The notes below the pieces were generated by a model, which made no database searches, was not told where the DNA came from, and worked only from the letters and a program-made list of their open reading frames with translations. The position numbers and the translations under genes were made by a program. DNA of 64,000 nt, taken from contig CAVXIC010000027.1 in assembly GCA_963761755.1 (NCBI GenBank), positions 1-64,000 of the forward strand. Direction: 5' to 3'. Of this stretch, positions 8,926-17,446 are shown piece by piece. This DNA comes from CAJXVA01 sp963761755. Its GTDB lineage: Bacteria; Myxococcota_A; Polyangia; Nannocystales; Nannocystaceae. The first letter of the stretch is position 1. Every line of letters starts with the position of its first letter.

Positions 8926-10068
8926 CTATCGCGGCTCGATGCGCAGCTCTCGAGGCCTTCCGGCGCGGTCGTAGACGAGCGTCGCCGCCGGGGTCTCGAG
9001 CAGCCGCTCGAGCACGGCCATGAGGACGGCTTCGCTACCGAGCGTCGTCCCATCGACGGTGCGCATGATGTCGCCGTTCTGCAGGCCAATGGCGGCGGCG
9101 AGATCGGTGCTCGGCTCCCCGCTGTCGAATCCTTCCAGCCGGACGCCGGGATAGCCGACCTCGTTGGGCCCGAGCAGCCGCATCAGTGCCCCGTCCGCTT
9201 CGACCTGATCGGAAGCGGCAAAGACGTTCTCGATCAACCCCGGCGCGTACGTACACGACGTGAAGGCCTGGTTGCAGTGGACGAGGGTCTCGACGTCACC
9301 GAACGGAGGTCCGGCGCCCTCGCCCGTCTCATCGACGCCGGAGGTCTCGTCGCCGCCGGTGCCCTCATCTGCACCCGAGCCCTCATCGGCGCCTGAAGGA
9401 TCGCTGCCGCCGCCGTCCCCCTCGCTCGAGCTCTCTTCACCGCCGCTGGATTCGCCGTCGCCCGAGGGCGCTGGGTGCTTGTAGAAGTGGCACCAGCCTC
9501 CGCCTCCCACGACGTCGACGCCAGAGTTTTCGGAGAAGGGCCGCTCGTAGGAGGCGCCGAGGTCGAAGTCGAGGTAGCGGGCCCGCATGGGGTTGACGAT
9601 GTAGGCGGCGCACACGTTCGCGGACGAGATTCCGTTGCAGTTGAGGTAGCTCTCGTCGGTGAGGTAGTTGACGCAGTCCGCGCGCATCTGCTCGATCATC
9701 GATTCGATGACGGGGGTGTAGGTGTCCTTGTGCGCATCCGACATCGAGGAGCCTGTGCCGGCCTCGATCGCGGTCATCATCTCGTCGAGTCGCTTGAGCT
9801 CGTGCTGGTTCGTGACCTCGATCTCTCCCGCGTAGACCTGCTCAATCGCGCTCACGTAGAGTTCAAGCTCTATCGCGCTTCCGTCGTCGGAGTTGAGACA
9901 CATCAGAGGTGTCAGGCTTGGATTTAGAGCCGCATCGAGAGGAGAGGTGCCGGCCATCATCCCGCTCAGATGGTAGGTCTTCTCGAAACACATGACGTTG
10001 GGGGTCAGGCAGGCGCTGGCGGAGGATGCAAGGATTCCGATTGAGAGGAGCTTCATTCTGTGGTTCAT
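8926..10068 (-). CDS. Lipoprotein with C-terminal PDZ-like domain
   Basis: The 380-residue protein has a lipoprotein leader (MNHRMKLLSIGILASSASAC). A Cys-containing N-terminal region follows (about 150 residues, with paired Cys around DCVNYL, NCNGISSANVC). A long Ser/Gly/Asp/Glu linker comes next, and the C-terminal ~80 residues look like a PDZ domain (YPGVRLEGF, AAAIGLQNGDIMRTVDG, LVYDRAGRPRELRI). PDZ modules of this kind occur in type II secretion and protease partners; its ligand is unknown. The ATG at 10068 is preferred. The frame is open upstream only because a frameshifted neighbour reads into it. It is 16 bp downstream of that gene. Confidence 0.8.
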   Translation of the reverse strand: MNHRMKLLSIGILASSASACLTPNVMCFEKTYHLSGMMAGTSPLDAALNPSLTPLMCLNSDDGSAIELELYVSAIEQVYAGEIEVTNQHELKRLDEMMTAIEAGTGSSMSDAHKDTYTPVIESMIEQMRADCVNYLTDESYLNCNGISSANVCAAYIVNPMRARYLDFDLGASYERPFSENSGVDVVGGGGWCHFYKHPAPSGDGESSGGEESSSEGDGGGSDPSGADEGSGADEGTGGDETSGVDETGEGAGPPFGDVETLVHCNQAFTSCTYAPGLIENVFAASDQVEADGALMRLLGPNEVGYPGVRLEGFDSGEPSTDLAAAIGLQNGDIMRTVDGTTLGSEAVLMAVLERLLETPAATLVYDRAGRPRELRIEPR

Positions 10069-10084
10069 TGCGTTCTTCTTTCGT

Positions 10085-10500
10085 CTACTCGGGAAACTGT
10101 ATTTGGCAGTCTCCGTAGTCTTCTGCAGCGCTGAGGCATGGCGTCTCAGGGAGTCGAGTGGGATCGTTCGTGATGATCCACTGCGTCTCGCATGAATCGT
10201 TTTCTGCGCATTCGTAGAGCCTCTCAAAAGAATCAGCACAGGCGTCCGTGCCGTCATCCTGCAGCCGCCAGTACCTCGCGTCTTCCGAGAGGCACAGATC
10301 CATGCACTCTTCGAGTCTTCGTAGATCTCTTCCTCCGAACCACACTCGGGATCCTGTACGAGTCCGCAGAACAGTTCGCACGTGGGGCGTCGGCGTTCGA
10401 AGGTCCTGACCTCCTCTTCCTCTTCTTTCAGTTCTGGGCCGCAGGCGGCGAGGGAGAGGAGGAACGGAACGGTGAGCGTGAAGAGTCGCGTCTGAAACAT
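10085..10500 (-). pseudogene. Frameshifted Cys-rich lipoprotein gene
   Basis: The first part reads as a lipoprotein (MFQTRLFTLTVPFLLSLAAC) and continues to CGSEEEIYED. The natural continuation (LEECMDLCLSEDARYW through CETQWIITND to the stop at 10085) is in another frame. Adding one base near 10308-10322 would join the two parts into a ~138-residue protein with evenly spaced Cys pairs (CELFC, CMDLC, CADSFERLYEC). In the original frame the ORF runs on into the next gene as low-complexity nonsense. It is either a recent pseudogene or a one-base sequence error. Confidence 0.65.
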
Positions 10501-10711
10501 GGGTGCTCCTATCGTCCGTCGGAGGATACGCGCGCTCGGATGCGCTCGTCTGGAGACCGTGATGTCAGGTGCTCGACGAAATCGCTCGAAAGAAATCGGG
10601 CGAAGGACACCTGTCCTCGGCGCCGTCCTCGACTTGACGCGCGGTTTTCCGGCCCGGCGGTTTCCTCCGCCTCTGGCCAGGGGCCGGGAACGATGGCAAG
10701 CTGGTCACCGC

Positions 10712-11095
10712 GTGATCATCCGACGAGCTGCGCCTCTCCTGGTTCTGTTGAGCCTCTCCAGCTGCGACACCGATGCGAGCGAGGACGGATGCGATCCGAG
10801 CGACGCGCCGGCGTCGGTCACGGTCGACAATCGAACCGGCGGCGTCATCGAGTCGGTCACGGCAACGCCGTGCGATGGGGGCGACGAGCGAGAGCTGCCT
10901 TTGCCAGACGCGGGCATTCCCTTCCCTGAACAGCTCACCGTCGAGCTTCCCGCCCCGGGATGCTGGCTGCTTCACTGGAACGGCAGCGGATGCACCAACG
11001 ATCCGCCGTATCGCACGTCGCCCGATGTCTGCGGAGGCGACGCCCACGCCTGGATGGTCACGATCGACGGACGCGTCTGCGAGGCCGGCTGGTAG
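10712..11095 (+). CDS. Small secreted lipoprotein, 127 aa
   Basis: A GTG start at 10712 gives VIIRRAAPLLVLLSLSSC, a compact lipoprotein signal with a good lipobox. About 105 residues follow, with four further Cys in the second half (PGCWLL, GCTNDP, DVCGG, RVCEAGW), suggesting two disulphides. The domain is unknown. The frame is open 71 codons upstream, but that part is Arg-rich and not protein-like. The gene diverges from the frameshifted lipoprotein. Confidence 0.62.
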   Translation: MIIRRAAPLLVLLSLSSCDTDASEDGCDPSDAPASVTVDNRTGGVIESVTATPCDGGDERELPLPDAGIPFPEQLTVELPAPGCWLLHWNGSGCTNDPPYRTSPDVCGGDAHAWMVTIDGRVCEAGW

Positions 11096-11163
11096 ACGAA
11101 GTCGGTACCGGACGGGGCTCGAGACGTAGTCGTCGGGAGTCCCAGACTCAGACTCGCCCAGCG

Positions 11164-12048
11164 ATGGCGTCGGACCTCGCCCCATGCTTCACGTCCGAGG
11201 CGCTGGCGCCATACGGCGACCCGCCCCCACCTGTCCGGCGCGCGCTCGGTTTCTTCCTCGGTACGTTGGGGCTCACCGCTCTCGCCCTCCTTGCGACCAT
11301 CCAGTTTGCAAGCTCGGTACCCTTCCTCCTCCTGACCGCGGGGGCGCTCACGGCGATCTGGCGGTTCACGCGACGCGAAGAAGCCAAGTTCCGCGCTGTG
11401 GCTGCGCACCTCGATGCTACGTCTGAGGCGCTGGAGGCCAGACGGTGGAGCGACGCGGCCGAGCTTGCCGCGCAGATCTGCTCGGGCCCGCAGATCGCCG
11501 CCCCCGACAAGTGGCGTGCTCTGTTCATCCTCGGCGTTGCTCAGATCGGCGGCGGGCTGGTCGACGAAGGCGTGGCGTCACTCGAGCTTCTGCGAGAGGT
11601 CTTGCGGCAGACTGAGGTCCGTTCCTCGACCCTCTGGGCCGATTGCACGAAGACCCTGGCGGAGGTGTATGCGAGTCGAGGCCCGGCCGAGCGGGCCCGG
11701 GTTCTGCTGGCGGAGCGCGGGATCAACCTTCGGGAGCCGGAGCACACGGCGATGCGGGTACGGCTTCTGGCGCGCGAGGGCGCGTGGGCCTCGGTGATCA
11801 GTGAGGTCCGAGGGCTGAATGCAGCGACAGCTCACAAGGTTTCCCTTCACGACGGGCAGATCCTGCACGTCCTGCATCTGTTTGCGGTCGCAATGCTTGC
11901 CAGGTCTGGGCTTCGTCAGCCATCCGATGAGGCGACCACCATTCCGGGGTCTGTTGGGCTGCCGGACCAGGTCGATGCGAGTCTCTGCGCGCACTGGCCA
12001 GCACTTCGCGAGTTTCTTGCCCACCTCGGCGTCGCGGTCGCGGGGTAG
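11164..12048 (+). CDS. Membrane protein with TPR-like cytoplasmic region
   Basis: The 294-residue product has two adjacent hydrophobic segments (about residues 25-65: FFLGTLGLTALALLATIQ and VPFLLLTAGALTAIW) forming a membrane hairpin. A charged helical domain follows, with repeated Ala/Leu helices (EALEARRWSDAAELAAQI, WADCTKTLAEVYASRGPAER) that look like TPR units. ATG 11164 is chosen because the upstream open frame is unlike protein. The gene follows the small lipoprotein after 68 bp. Function is unknown. Confidence 0.7.
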   Translation: MASDLAPCFTSEALAPYGDPPPPVRRALGFFLGTLGLTALALLATIQFASSVPFLLLTAGALTAIWRFTRREEAKFRAVAAHLDATSEALEARRWSDAAELAAQICSGPQIAAPDKWRALFILGVAQIGGGLVDEGVASLELLREVLRQTEVRSSTLWADCTKTLAEVYASRGPAERARVLLAERGINLREPEHTAMRVRLLAREGAWASVISEVRGLNAATAHKVSLHDGQILHVLHLFAVAMLARSGLRQPSDEATTIPGSVGLPDQVDASLCAHWPALREFLAHLGVAVAG

Positions 12049-12121
12049 GCGCTGCAGTCGAGCAAGGTGATGTGGGAAAGGCACGCCCAGCGTATAATCG
12101 GCGGATGGTGCTGGAGCCGAC

Positions 12122-12607
12122 ATGGTGAGGGCTGCGGCGCTCGTCCTCGCGGCGCTCGCGTTGCACGGCTGCGGCGGGTGTGCCGACGTTGGATGCGACC
12201 ACCCTCTCGCGCTGGTCGTGGCGTTTCCCGATGCATCGCTCGACCAACCGGTCTCGCTCGCGGTCGACTACGACGAGGAGCGACGCTTCGTCTCGTGCCC
12301 GCCCTTCGAAGCCTGCGAAGTGTCGTGTGGGAACGAAGTCTGCCCGGACGGCGATCGCGACGTCGTCGCGACGCGCGACGCGGGTGTGATGGAGATCTCG
12401 ATCGGACACATGCGCCAGCGCGAAAGTGATGGGGAGTCGAGCTGCCGTGGCGCTGACTCGTTGCGGCTCGACGTGTCTCGAGGACGCGCTCAGTTCGAGC
12501 TCGTCGAGCTCGCTGTGGACTACGAGCCCAACGAGGCGTACGGCGGGCCCGGTTGCGGCGACGCCGACGCCCCGGAGACTCGGGAAATCGCGCTCGCGTA
12601 TCGTTGA
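12122..12607 (+). CDS. Cys-rich lipoprotein, 161 aa
   Basis: The leader MVRAAALVLAALALHGC ends in a lipobox. The mature part is acidic and has several Cys (GGCADVGC, SCPPFEACEVSCGNEVC, SSCRGA, GPGCGD), so a disulphide-bonded envelope protein is likely. No domain is recognised. It is probably transcribed after the preceding membrane protein (73-bp gap), and it converges with the ATP-grasp gene. Confidence 0.72.
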   Translation: MVRAAALVLAALALHGCGGCADVGCDHPLALVVAFPDASLDQPVSLAVDYDEERRFVSCPPFEACEVSCGNEVCPDGDRDVVATRDAGVMEISIGHMRQRESDGESSCRGADSLRLDVSRGRAQFELVELAVDYEPNEAYGGPGCGDADAPETREIALAYR

Positions 12608-12783
12608 GTGCACGCGCCCCCGAGCATGACGGCCGCAGCGGTGATGTTCACGTCGGCCTCTCGTCCTGACTCGCGCACGGCCTCGACGATGCGTTGCCGG
12701 GTCTTTGCCTGGCCTGCGCCGAGGAAGTCATCCCGAACCGTCGCGATCTCGGGGCCGTGGCGGCGCGCTCGGCCAGCGCCGTG

Positions 12784-14025
12784 CTACGACTCCTTGGCGC
12801 GGTAGAAGGTCTCGCCCTCGTAGTGCTGCAGCGTTTTCTTGAGCTCGGCCGGATCCTCACCGAAGAAGAACACGGTGCCGTAGTGATTGCCGAAGCCCGC
12901 GCGCTCCACCACCTTGTGGGCGATGGGTTGATACAGGTTGTGCTTCTCGTAGTAGGCGTGCTCGAGCAAGCCGTCCGGCAGGTCCAGCGACTCGATGAAG
13001 CCGGCCTTGGGGTAGACCAGGAGGTTGCCCGCGTAGCCCTTGCGGCCGGTGACCTCGTCGGGGAAGAACGCGTCGAGTTCCTCCTGGGTGGCGTCCGGAT
13101 CCGAAGCCAGGATGAGGGCCTCGTACGCGTTGAACCCATAGGCGCGCGAGATCAGCTCGAAGATGTTTCCTCCCGGCACCCGGTTGGCCACCTCGCCGAA
13201 CGCGAGTTCGCCCTGGCCATCGACGAAATACTCCGGGTGAATGACGCCGTAGTTGATGTCGAAAGCCTTGACGAGTCTCTCCACGGCGGCTCGAATCTGC
13301 GGCCGGCGTTCTTCGAGGCTCGGGGTCGGCGGCGTGAGCTGCGTATACCCCAGGTGGATGTACTCGTTGATGTTCATGAACTGGATGCGTCCGTTGTGGA
13401 TGAACGCTTCGCAGGAGAACTCCTGACCGCCCAGATGGCTCTCTGCCAGCATGGGGAAGCCGTCCTCGGGCACATCGTCGACGTCGGCGGGGACGCGAAT
13501 CATCCGGTGCCCGACGCTGCCAGCGGCGCTGATCGGCTTGACGTGAACCGGCTCGTACTCGTCGCCGGGAAGCTTGGTGTTGGCCTCGTTGACCCGACGA
13601 AAGAAGCGGTTGAGCTGTTTCCGGTCCTCGACTTCCTCGAACACGCCCACCCGGATGCCCATCATCTGGGCTTTGCGCTTCATCATCGCCTTGTCGCGAA
13701 ACAGCATCGCCCGGTTGAACAGACGCGGGTTCTTCAACAGCGTCCCGTTGATCGCACCGGCCCACTCGACGGTTTCCTCGTACAGCGGAATCGACAGCCG
13801 AACGCCCATCTCCTCGAGCTTCATGCGGAGGTTGGCCGAGTTCTCGTTGATCGTCCCGAACTCCCACTCGACGAAGGGAATGTCGTGTTTCGCGACCACC
13901 TCACCAAACCCCGGTGGGACCACGCAGAGGAAGTCGTAGCCCAGGTTGGTGGCCGCCTCCATCGACTCGACGCTGTACCCTAGCAGTGCGATCTTTTCTC
14001 CGCGTTTCTTGTCGCTCACCAGCAC
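12784..14025 (-). CDS. ATP-grasp domain enzyme
   Basis: The 413-residue protein has an ATP-grasp fold: an N-terminal Rossmann-like region (KIALLGYSVESMEAA), a central segment with KRKAQMMGIRVGVF and a Lys/His-containing strand (PVHVKPISAAGSVGH), and a metal-binding motif GEVANRVPGGN. It would join a carboxylate to an amine or thiol using ATP; the substrate cannot be told. It has no signal peptide and is cytoplasmic. The C-terminal ~90 residues (YGTVFFFGEDPAELKKTLQHY) resemble the C-domain of biotin-carboxylase-like ligases. It stands alone, converging with the Cys-rich lipoprotein gene. Confidence 0.82.
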   Translation of the reverse strand: MLVSDKKRGEKIALLGYSVESMEAATNLGYDFLCVVPPGFGEVVAKHDIPFVEWEFGTINENSANLRMKLEEMGVRLSIPLYEETVEWAGAINGTLLKNPRLFNRAMLFRDKAMMKRKAQMMGIRVGVFEEVEDRKQLNRFFRRVNEANTKLPGDEYEPVHVKPISAAGSVGHRMIRVPADVDDVPEDGFPMLAESHLGGQEFSCEAFIHNGRIQFMNINEYIHLGYTQLTPPTPSLEERRPQIRAAVERLVKAFDINYGVIHPEYFVDGQGELAFGEVANRVPGGNIFELISRAYGFNAYEALILASDPDATQEELDAFFPDEVTGRKGYAGNLLVYPKAGFIESLDLPDGLLEHAYYEKHNLYQPIAHKVVERAGFGNHYGTVFFFGEDPAELKKTLQHYEGETFYRAKES

Positions 14026-14095
14026 ACCCTAGCCGACACAGCGGCCTTTGCATGTGTCTTGGCTCAGGTTCGCACGAATCGGCCCCTGCGCAGCT

Positions 14096-15526
14096 TCACG
14101 CCGCGCGGCGGCGTCGGAAGAGTCCGGCGATGCCCAGCAGCAGCAGCCAGCTCGTTCCCGAGGACCCATCGCTGCGACATCCGCAGCCGGGCTCGCCTTC
14201 GTCGGCGCCGGGGGTGGGGCCACCGGAGCTGCCGTCGCCCGAGCCCGGGTCGCTCGTGCTGCCGCTTCCGTCGCCGGTTCCCGCGTCGCCGGAGCTGTCA
14301 TCGCCGGCGCCGGTGCTCTCTTCGGGGAGTGGGGGCAGCTCCATGCCGATGGCGATGCGCACAACCTCCGACTCCCCGATGTTGCCGCCCCAGTCCTCGG
14401 CGACGGCGGTCAGCTCGTAGATGCCCGCGGGGAAGTCGGCAGCGAAGCCGTACGGTGCTTCGCGGAGCTCGGCGGGCTGCTCCATGCCGTTGATCGCGAT
14501 CCGGACCGCGCGCACGCCGTGCCCCTCGCCGTCGTTGGCGTCGATGTCGATCTGCACCTGCACGGGCGCGTCGGGCACGGTGCTCTCGGTGATGGGGTTC
14601 GTGATGCTGACGATCGGGGCGTCGAGATCGGCGATGGCGTCGAAGGCATCACCACAGGTCGCGCTGGGCGGGCTGACTTCACCCAGACAGAAGTCACCCC
14701 ACTCCCGGTCGGGGTCGAGAGGATCGAGCTCGAATCCCTGGCACCAGCCCGTGGGATTCCAGGTGCCGTCGGTGTCGTGGCAGGGGGTGATGTCGAGGCC
14801 CGAGTCTTCTTCGATCCACGGCACCCATTCGCTCATCACGGTGTAGAGGTCCGCTCCACCTCCGCACGGCGGTGGACCGCCGGAGACGACTCCGTAGACG
14901 TGCCAGGAGCCGTCCGGGTACTGGATGTAGGCCGGGCCGCCAGAGTCCCCGCCACATGCGGCGTCGAGGACTCCGCCCACATACACGCCGTCCGCGAGGG
15001 AGGCTCCCGGCATGCCCGCAATTCGGGTTTGCCGATAGCGCTTGATGCCAAAGCCGACATCGTTGTCTCCGTCGAAGTTGTTGTTGCCGATTCCGACGAT
15101 CCACGTCTCCCGCCCCGGCGAGATGATCTCGGTTTCGCAACCGTAGATGATGGGCGTGAACGGGACGTCGTAGACGGGCGTCGTGAGCACGCAATACGTG
15201 ATGTCTTGCCCGTTGACGCCGTTGTTGAAGTTCGGATCGTACTCGGGGTTCCGTCGGCAGTAGTCGACGGACAACAGCTGCGCGGGCGCGTTGACGACGT
15301 TGCCCATCCGAAAGTCCGGGGGCGCGTCGTTGTTGCCCATGCAGTGCGCTGCCGTGATCGCGACGTGCGGGCTGACCAAGGTGGCCGTGCAGCCGTTGAG
15401 CATCAGCGTGGTCGGAAACTGGCAGCCCTCGGTCTCGGTGCCGTCGTAGATGTGAGGCACGGGCGGGGCGGGCTCGGACTCGAGCGTCGCGGGTGCCAGG
15501 GCGAGGAGCAGAGGGAGCGCAACCAC
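14096..15526 (-). CDS. Secreted trypsin-like serine protease with MYXO-CTERM tail
   Basis: The 476-residue preprotein begins with a short signal peptide. A chymotrypsin-fold protease domain follows with the triad His61 (AITAAHC), Asp108 (NGQDITYCVL) and Ser195 (GGDSGGP), and several Cys for disulphides. Residues about 290-400 look like an Ig/cadherin-like domain (APIVSITNPITE ... YELTAVAEDWGGN). A Ser/Gly/Asp linker leads to a MYXO-CTERM-like sorting tail: GCGCR, a hydrophobic LLLLGIAGLF stretch, and RRRRAA. Such proteins are sorted to the surface by myxobacteria. The start is the GTG at 15526; no in-frame ATG or GTG lies close upstream. Confidence 0.88.
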   Translation of the reverse strand: MVALPLLLALAPATLESEPAPPVPHIYDGTETEGCQFPTTLMLNGCTATLVSPHVAITAAHCMGNNDAPPDFRMGNVVNAPAQLLSVDYCRRNPEYDPNFNNGVNGQDITYCVLTTPVYDVPFTPIIYGCETEIISPGRETWIVGIGNNNFDGDNDVGFGIKRYRQTRIAGMPGASLADGVYVGGVLDAACGGDSGGPAYIQYPDGSWHVYGVVSGGPPPCGGGADLYTVMSEWVPWIEEDSGLDITPCHDTDGTWNPTGWCQGFELDPLDPDREWGDFCLGEVSPPSATCGDAFDAIADLDAPIVSITNPITESTVPDAPVQVQIDIDANDGEGHGVRAVRIAINGMEQPAELREAPYGFAADFPAGIYELTAVAEDWGGNIGESEVVRIAIGMELPPLPEESTGAGDDSSGDAGTGDGSGSTSDPGSGDGSSGGPTPGADEGEPGCGCRSDGSSGTSWLLLLGIAGLFRRRRAA

Positions 15527-15617
15527 CGACGTAGGATAGTCGAGTCGAACGCTCTGCGCAGCCGTGGCGGGACCGATGGGCCAGACCGATGTGCGGGCCC
15601 GCTGTGCGGGACGGGGG

Positions 15618-16328
15618 CTACCGCCGGAAGCCGTCGCCGCGGAACGGAACGTCCACGACCCCTCGGTAGGCTTCGGACGCCCGCAGCGCCGCCTCGAGCG
15701 GCGCCAGGTCGGAACGGCGCAGGATCCTCGGCGCGCGGTGGAGGCCCAGTCCTAGGCACAAGCGTGCGGCCTCGATGTAGATGGGCGTACCGGACGAGCG
15801 CACGCGCTGGGTCGCCTGGATCTGCAGGCGGCGGTCCAAGGTGGCGCGGGGAAATCGATGCGTCACCTCATCGGCGGCGACCCACAGCGCTTGAGCGAGG
15901 TACGCGGTCGCCTCGATCTCCAGGTGGAGCCCTCGGAAGCTCTCGAGGTCTTGATAGGCGTGGATGAGCTCGTGAAGCATCGCCCCACGCGCCGCGGGGT
16001 GGGCGAGGTTTGCGGTCGTGAAGTTGACGATGTCGTCCCGCTGGCCGTAGGAGGCGAAGGCGCCCTCGCGCAGGGATGCGTCGGCGTTGAAGTCGAGCGA
16101 TCCGAAGGAGGAAAGCAGCCGGGCGTAGGTTTGTTCCGTAATTGCGAAGCGCCCGTTCGTGCTTTGGTATTCGAAGCCGAAGCCAAACCGCCGATGGTAG
16201 CCGGTGGCGTCCTGCAGCACCTCGCGAGCCATGCGCTCGGCGACGATGCAGCCTCCGTGAGAGACGCCGCCGGGCGTCCATGCCGAGACGACCCGACCCT
16301 GCGACTGAGCATGATGAGAACAAACCAT
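15618..16328 (-). CDS. Predicted HExxH metallopeptidase-like protein
   Basis: The 236-residue product carries a HELIHAYQD motif (HExxH) in a helix, followed by EIEATAYLAQALW, where a downstream Glu could be the third zinc ligand. There is no clear signal peptide. It resembles the small myxobacterial HELIH-type putative peptidases in pattern only; catalytic activity is inferred. The frame is open upstream, but ATG 16328 looks like the start. The gene lies between the trypsin and a lipoprotein on the same strand. Confidence 0.62.
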   Translation of the reverse strand: MVCSHHAQSQGRVVSAWTPGGVSHGGCIVAERMAREVLQDATGYHRRFGFGFEYQSTNGRFAITEQTYARLLSSFGSLDFNADASLREGAFASYGQRDDIVNFTTANLAHPAARGAMLHELIHAYQDLESFRGLHLEIEATAYLAQALWVAADEVTHRFPRATLDRRLQIQATQRVRSSGTPIYIEAARLCLGLGLHRAPRILRRSDLAPLEAALRASEAYRGVVDVPFRGDGFRR

Positions 16329-16449
16329 CGACCCCTCCGGTGACGAGCTCGGCAGGCCCGAACCCTCCGCGTCACACCATTCGAGACACCGGGCCCTCCG
16401 GAGAATTCCGGCCGCCGGTCGCAAAAAAATGCCAGCGGCCCGGGAGTCC

Positions 16450-16809
16450 TCAGCGCCCGCGGCCGGCCGGGTCGAGGTAGGTCGCCGCTGGCGCGGATGT
16501 GCCGCGGGGCGTCCCGGTCTGCCACGGTCCGCAGTCCCAGCCGCCGTCGGACCATCGGCACTCCTGCCACACGTCCATCGGGTCGACCGAGCCGGACTTG
16601 GGCTTCGTGCAGCTGGCGCCGACGCGGTAGCGGACCCGCATCGCGCCGTCCGCTCCGGTCCACGTGTCCTCGAAGACTTCGGACATCGTCAGGCCTCCAC
16701 GTCGGCAGTTCATTTCGCTGGCGACGAAGCCCTTCGACGGGCGATGGCCGCCGCCGCAGCCGATCGTAGACAGGAGCAACGCCGCGAGGAGGGTCGAGCG
16801 CATCCGCAT
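16450..16809 (-). CDS. Small lipoprotein, 119 aa
   Basis: The leader MRMRSTLLAALLLSTIGC ends at a good lipobox. The mature part includes NCRRGGLTMSEVFEDTW, VGASCTKPK and a Trp/Cys-rich WQECRWSDGGWDCGPW. No domain is recognised. The gene diverges from the Sel1-like lipoprotein, with 64 bp between them that should carry both promoters. Confidence 0.72.
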   Translation of the reverse strand: MRMRSTLLAALLLSTIGCGGGHRPSKGFVASEMNCRRGGLTMSEVFEDTWTGADGAMRVRYRVGASCTKPKSGSVDPMDVWQECRWSDGGWDCGPWQTGTPRGTSAPAATYLDPAGRGR

Positions 16810-16873
16810 GACGATAGTCGACGCAGGGCCGGACCGGCCAGCGGTGCGGCGCTTCGTGTCATAGTGCCCGCGG

Positions 16874-17446
16874 ATGCGTGCGTGGCTCGTGACCTCCCTC
16901 GTGTCGACACTCGCGTGTCGTCCGGAAATCGCGCCACCGCCTCCGCAAGAGCAGGTCGTCGCCGAGCCACGTGCGAAGGAACGCGCGCGGGTCGGCGAGG
17001 ACGACGGGTGCAGGCCGCTGGTCGAACCCGACGTCGTCGCCGAGGCGTACGCGCGCGGCGTTTCGAAGCTGGACGAGAGCCGCGATGGTGAACACTACGC
17101 GGTGGCTCCGTTCGAGGCCGGCATCGGGTCGCTGAAGGTTGCGGCGCAGAACGGGAGCCTCGAGGCGCAGTCGCTGTACGGGCGGACGTTGTTTGGCGTG
17201 CGCTTCACCAACCAGGCTCCAACGCCCGACGAGAGAGAGGACTACACGTCCGCGGTCGCGTTCCTCCGCATTGCGGCGAAGGCCGGAGACGAGGACGCGC
17301 AGGCGTACCTTCCCGGCTTGACGACCGACGCGTCGGCGCCGCTCGAACCTCCGCTCGACAGCCTGCCCGAGGGGTGGGTGCAAGAGGCCTTCGGGCGCGC
17401 GGACGCGTGGATCGAGTGCTACGGGCTGCGCGGGGAAGGCGGCTGA
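16874..17446 (+). CDS. Lipoprotein with Sel1-like repeats
   Basis: The 190-residue protein starts MRAWLVTSLVSTLAC (lipobox at Cys15). A Pro/Glu-rich spacer follows, then two Sel1-like helical repeats (GIGSLKVAAQNGSLEAQSLYGRTLF and AVAFLRIAAKAGDEDAQAYL). Sel1 repeats are protein-interaction helices, so a periplasmic or outer-membrane scaffold is likely. The 3' end overlaps the sigma-factor gene on the opposite strand by 28 bp. Confidence 0.78.
   Translation: MRAWLVTSLVSTLACRPEIAPPPPQEQVVAEPRAKERARVGEDDGCRPLVEPDVVAEAYARGVSKLDESRDGEHYAVAPFEAGIGSLKVAAQNGSLEAQSLYGRTLFGVRFTNQAPTPDEREDYTSAVAFLRIAAKAGDEDAQAYLPGLTTDASAPLEPPLDSLPEGWVQEAFGRADAWIECYGLRGEGG

Noticed and set aside
8926..10500. A continuous 524-codon frame spanning both lipoprotein genes
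   Set aside because: The middle is low-complexity and the Cys-rich continuation is in another frame, so two genes with a frameshift explain it better.
12608..12783. Minus-strand open stretch after the ATP-grasp gene
   Set aside because: No plausible ATG/GTG and no family-like segment.
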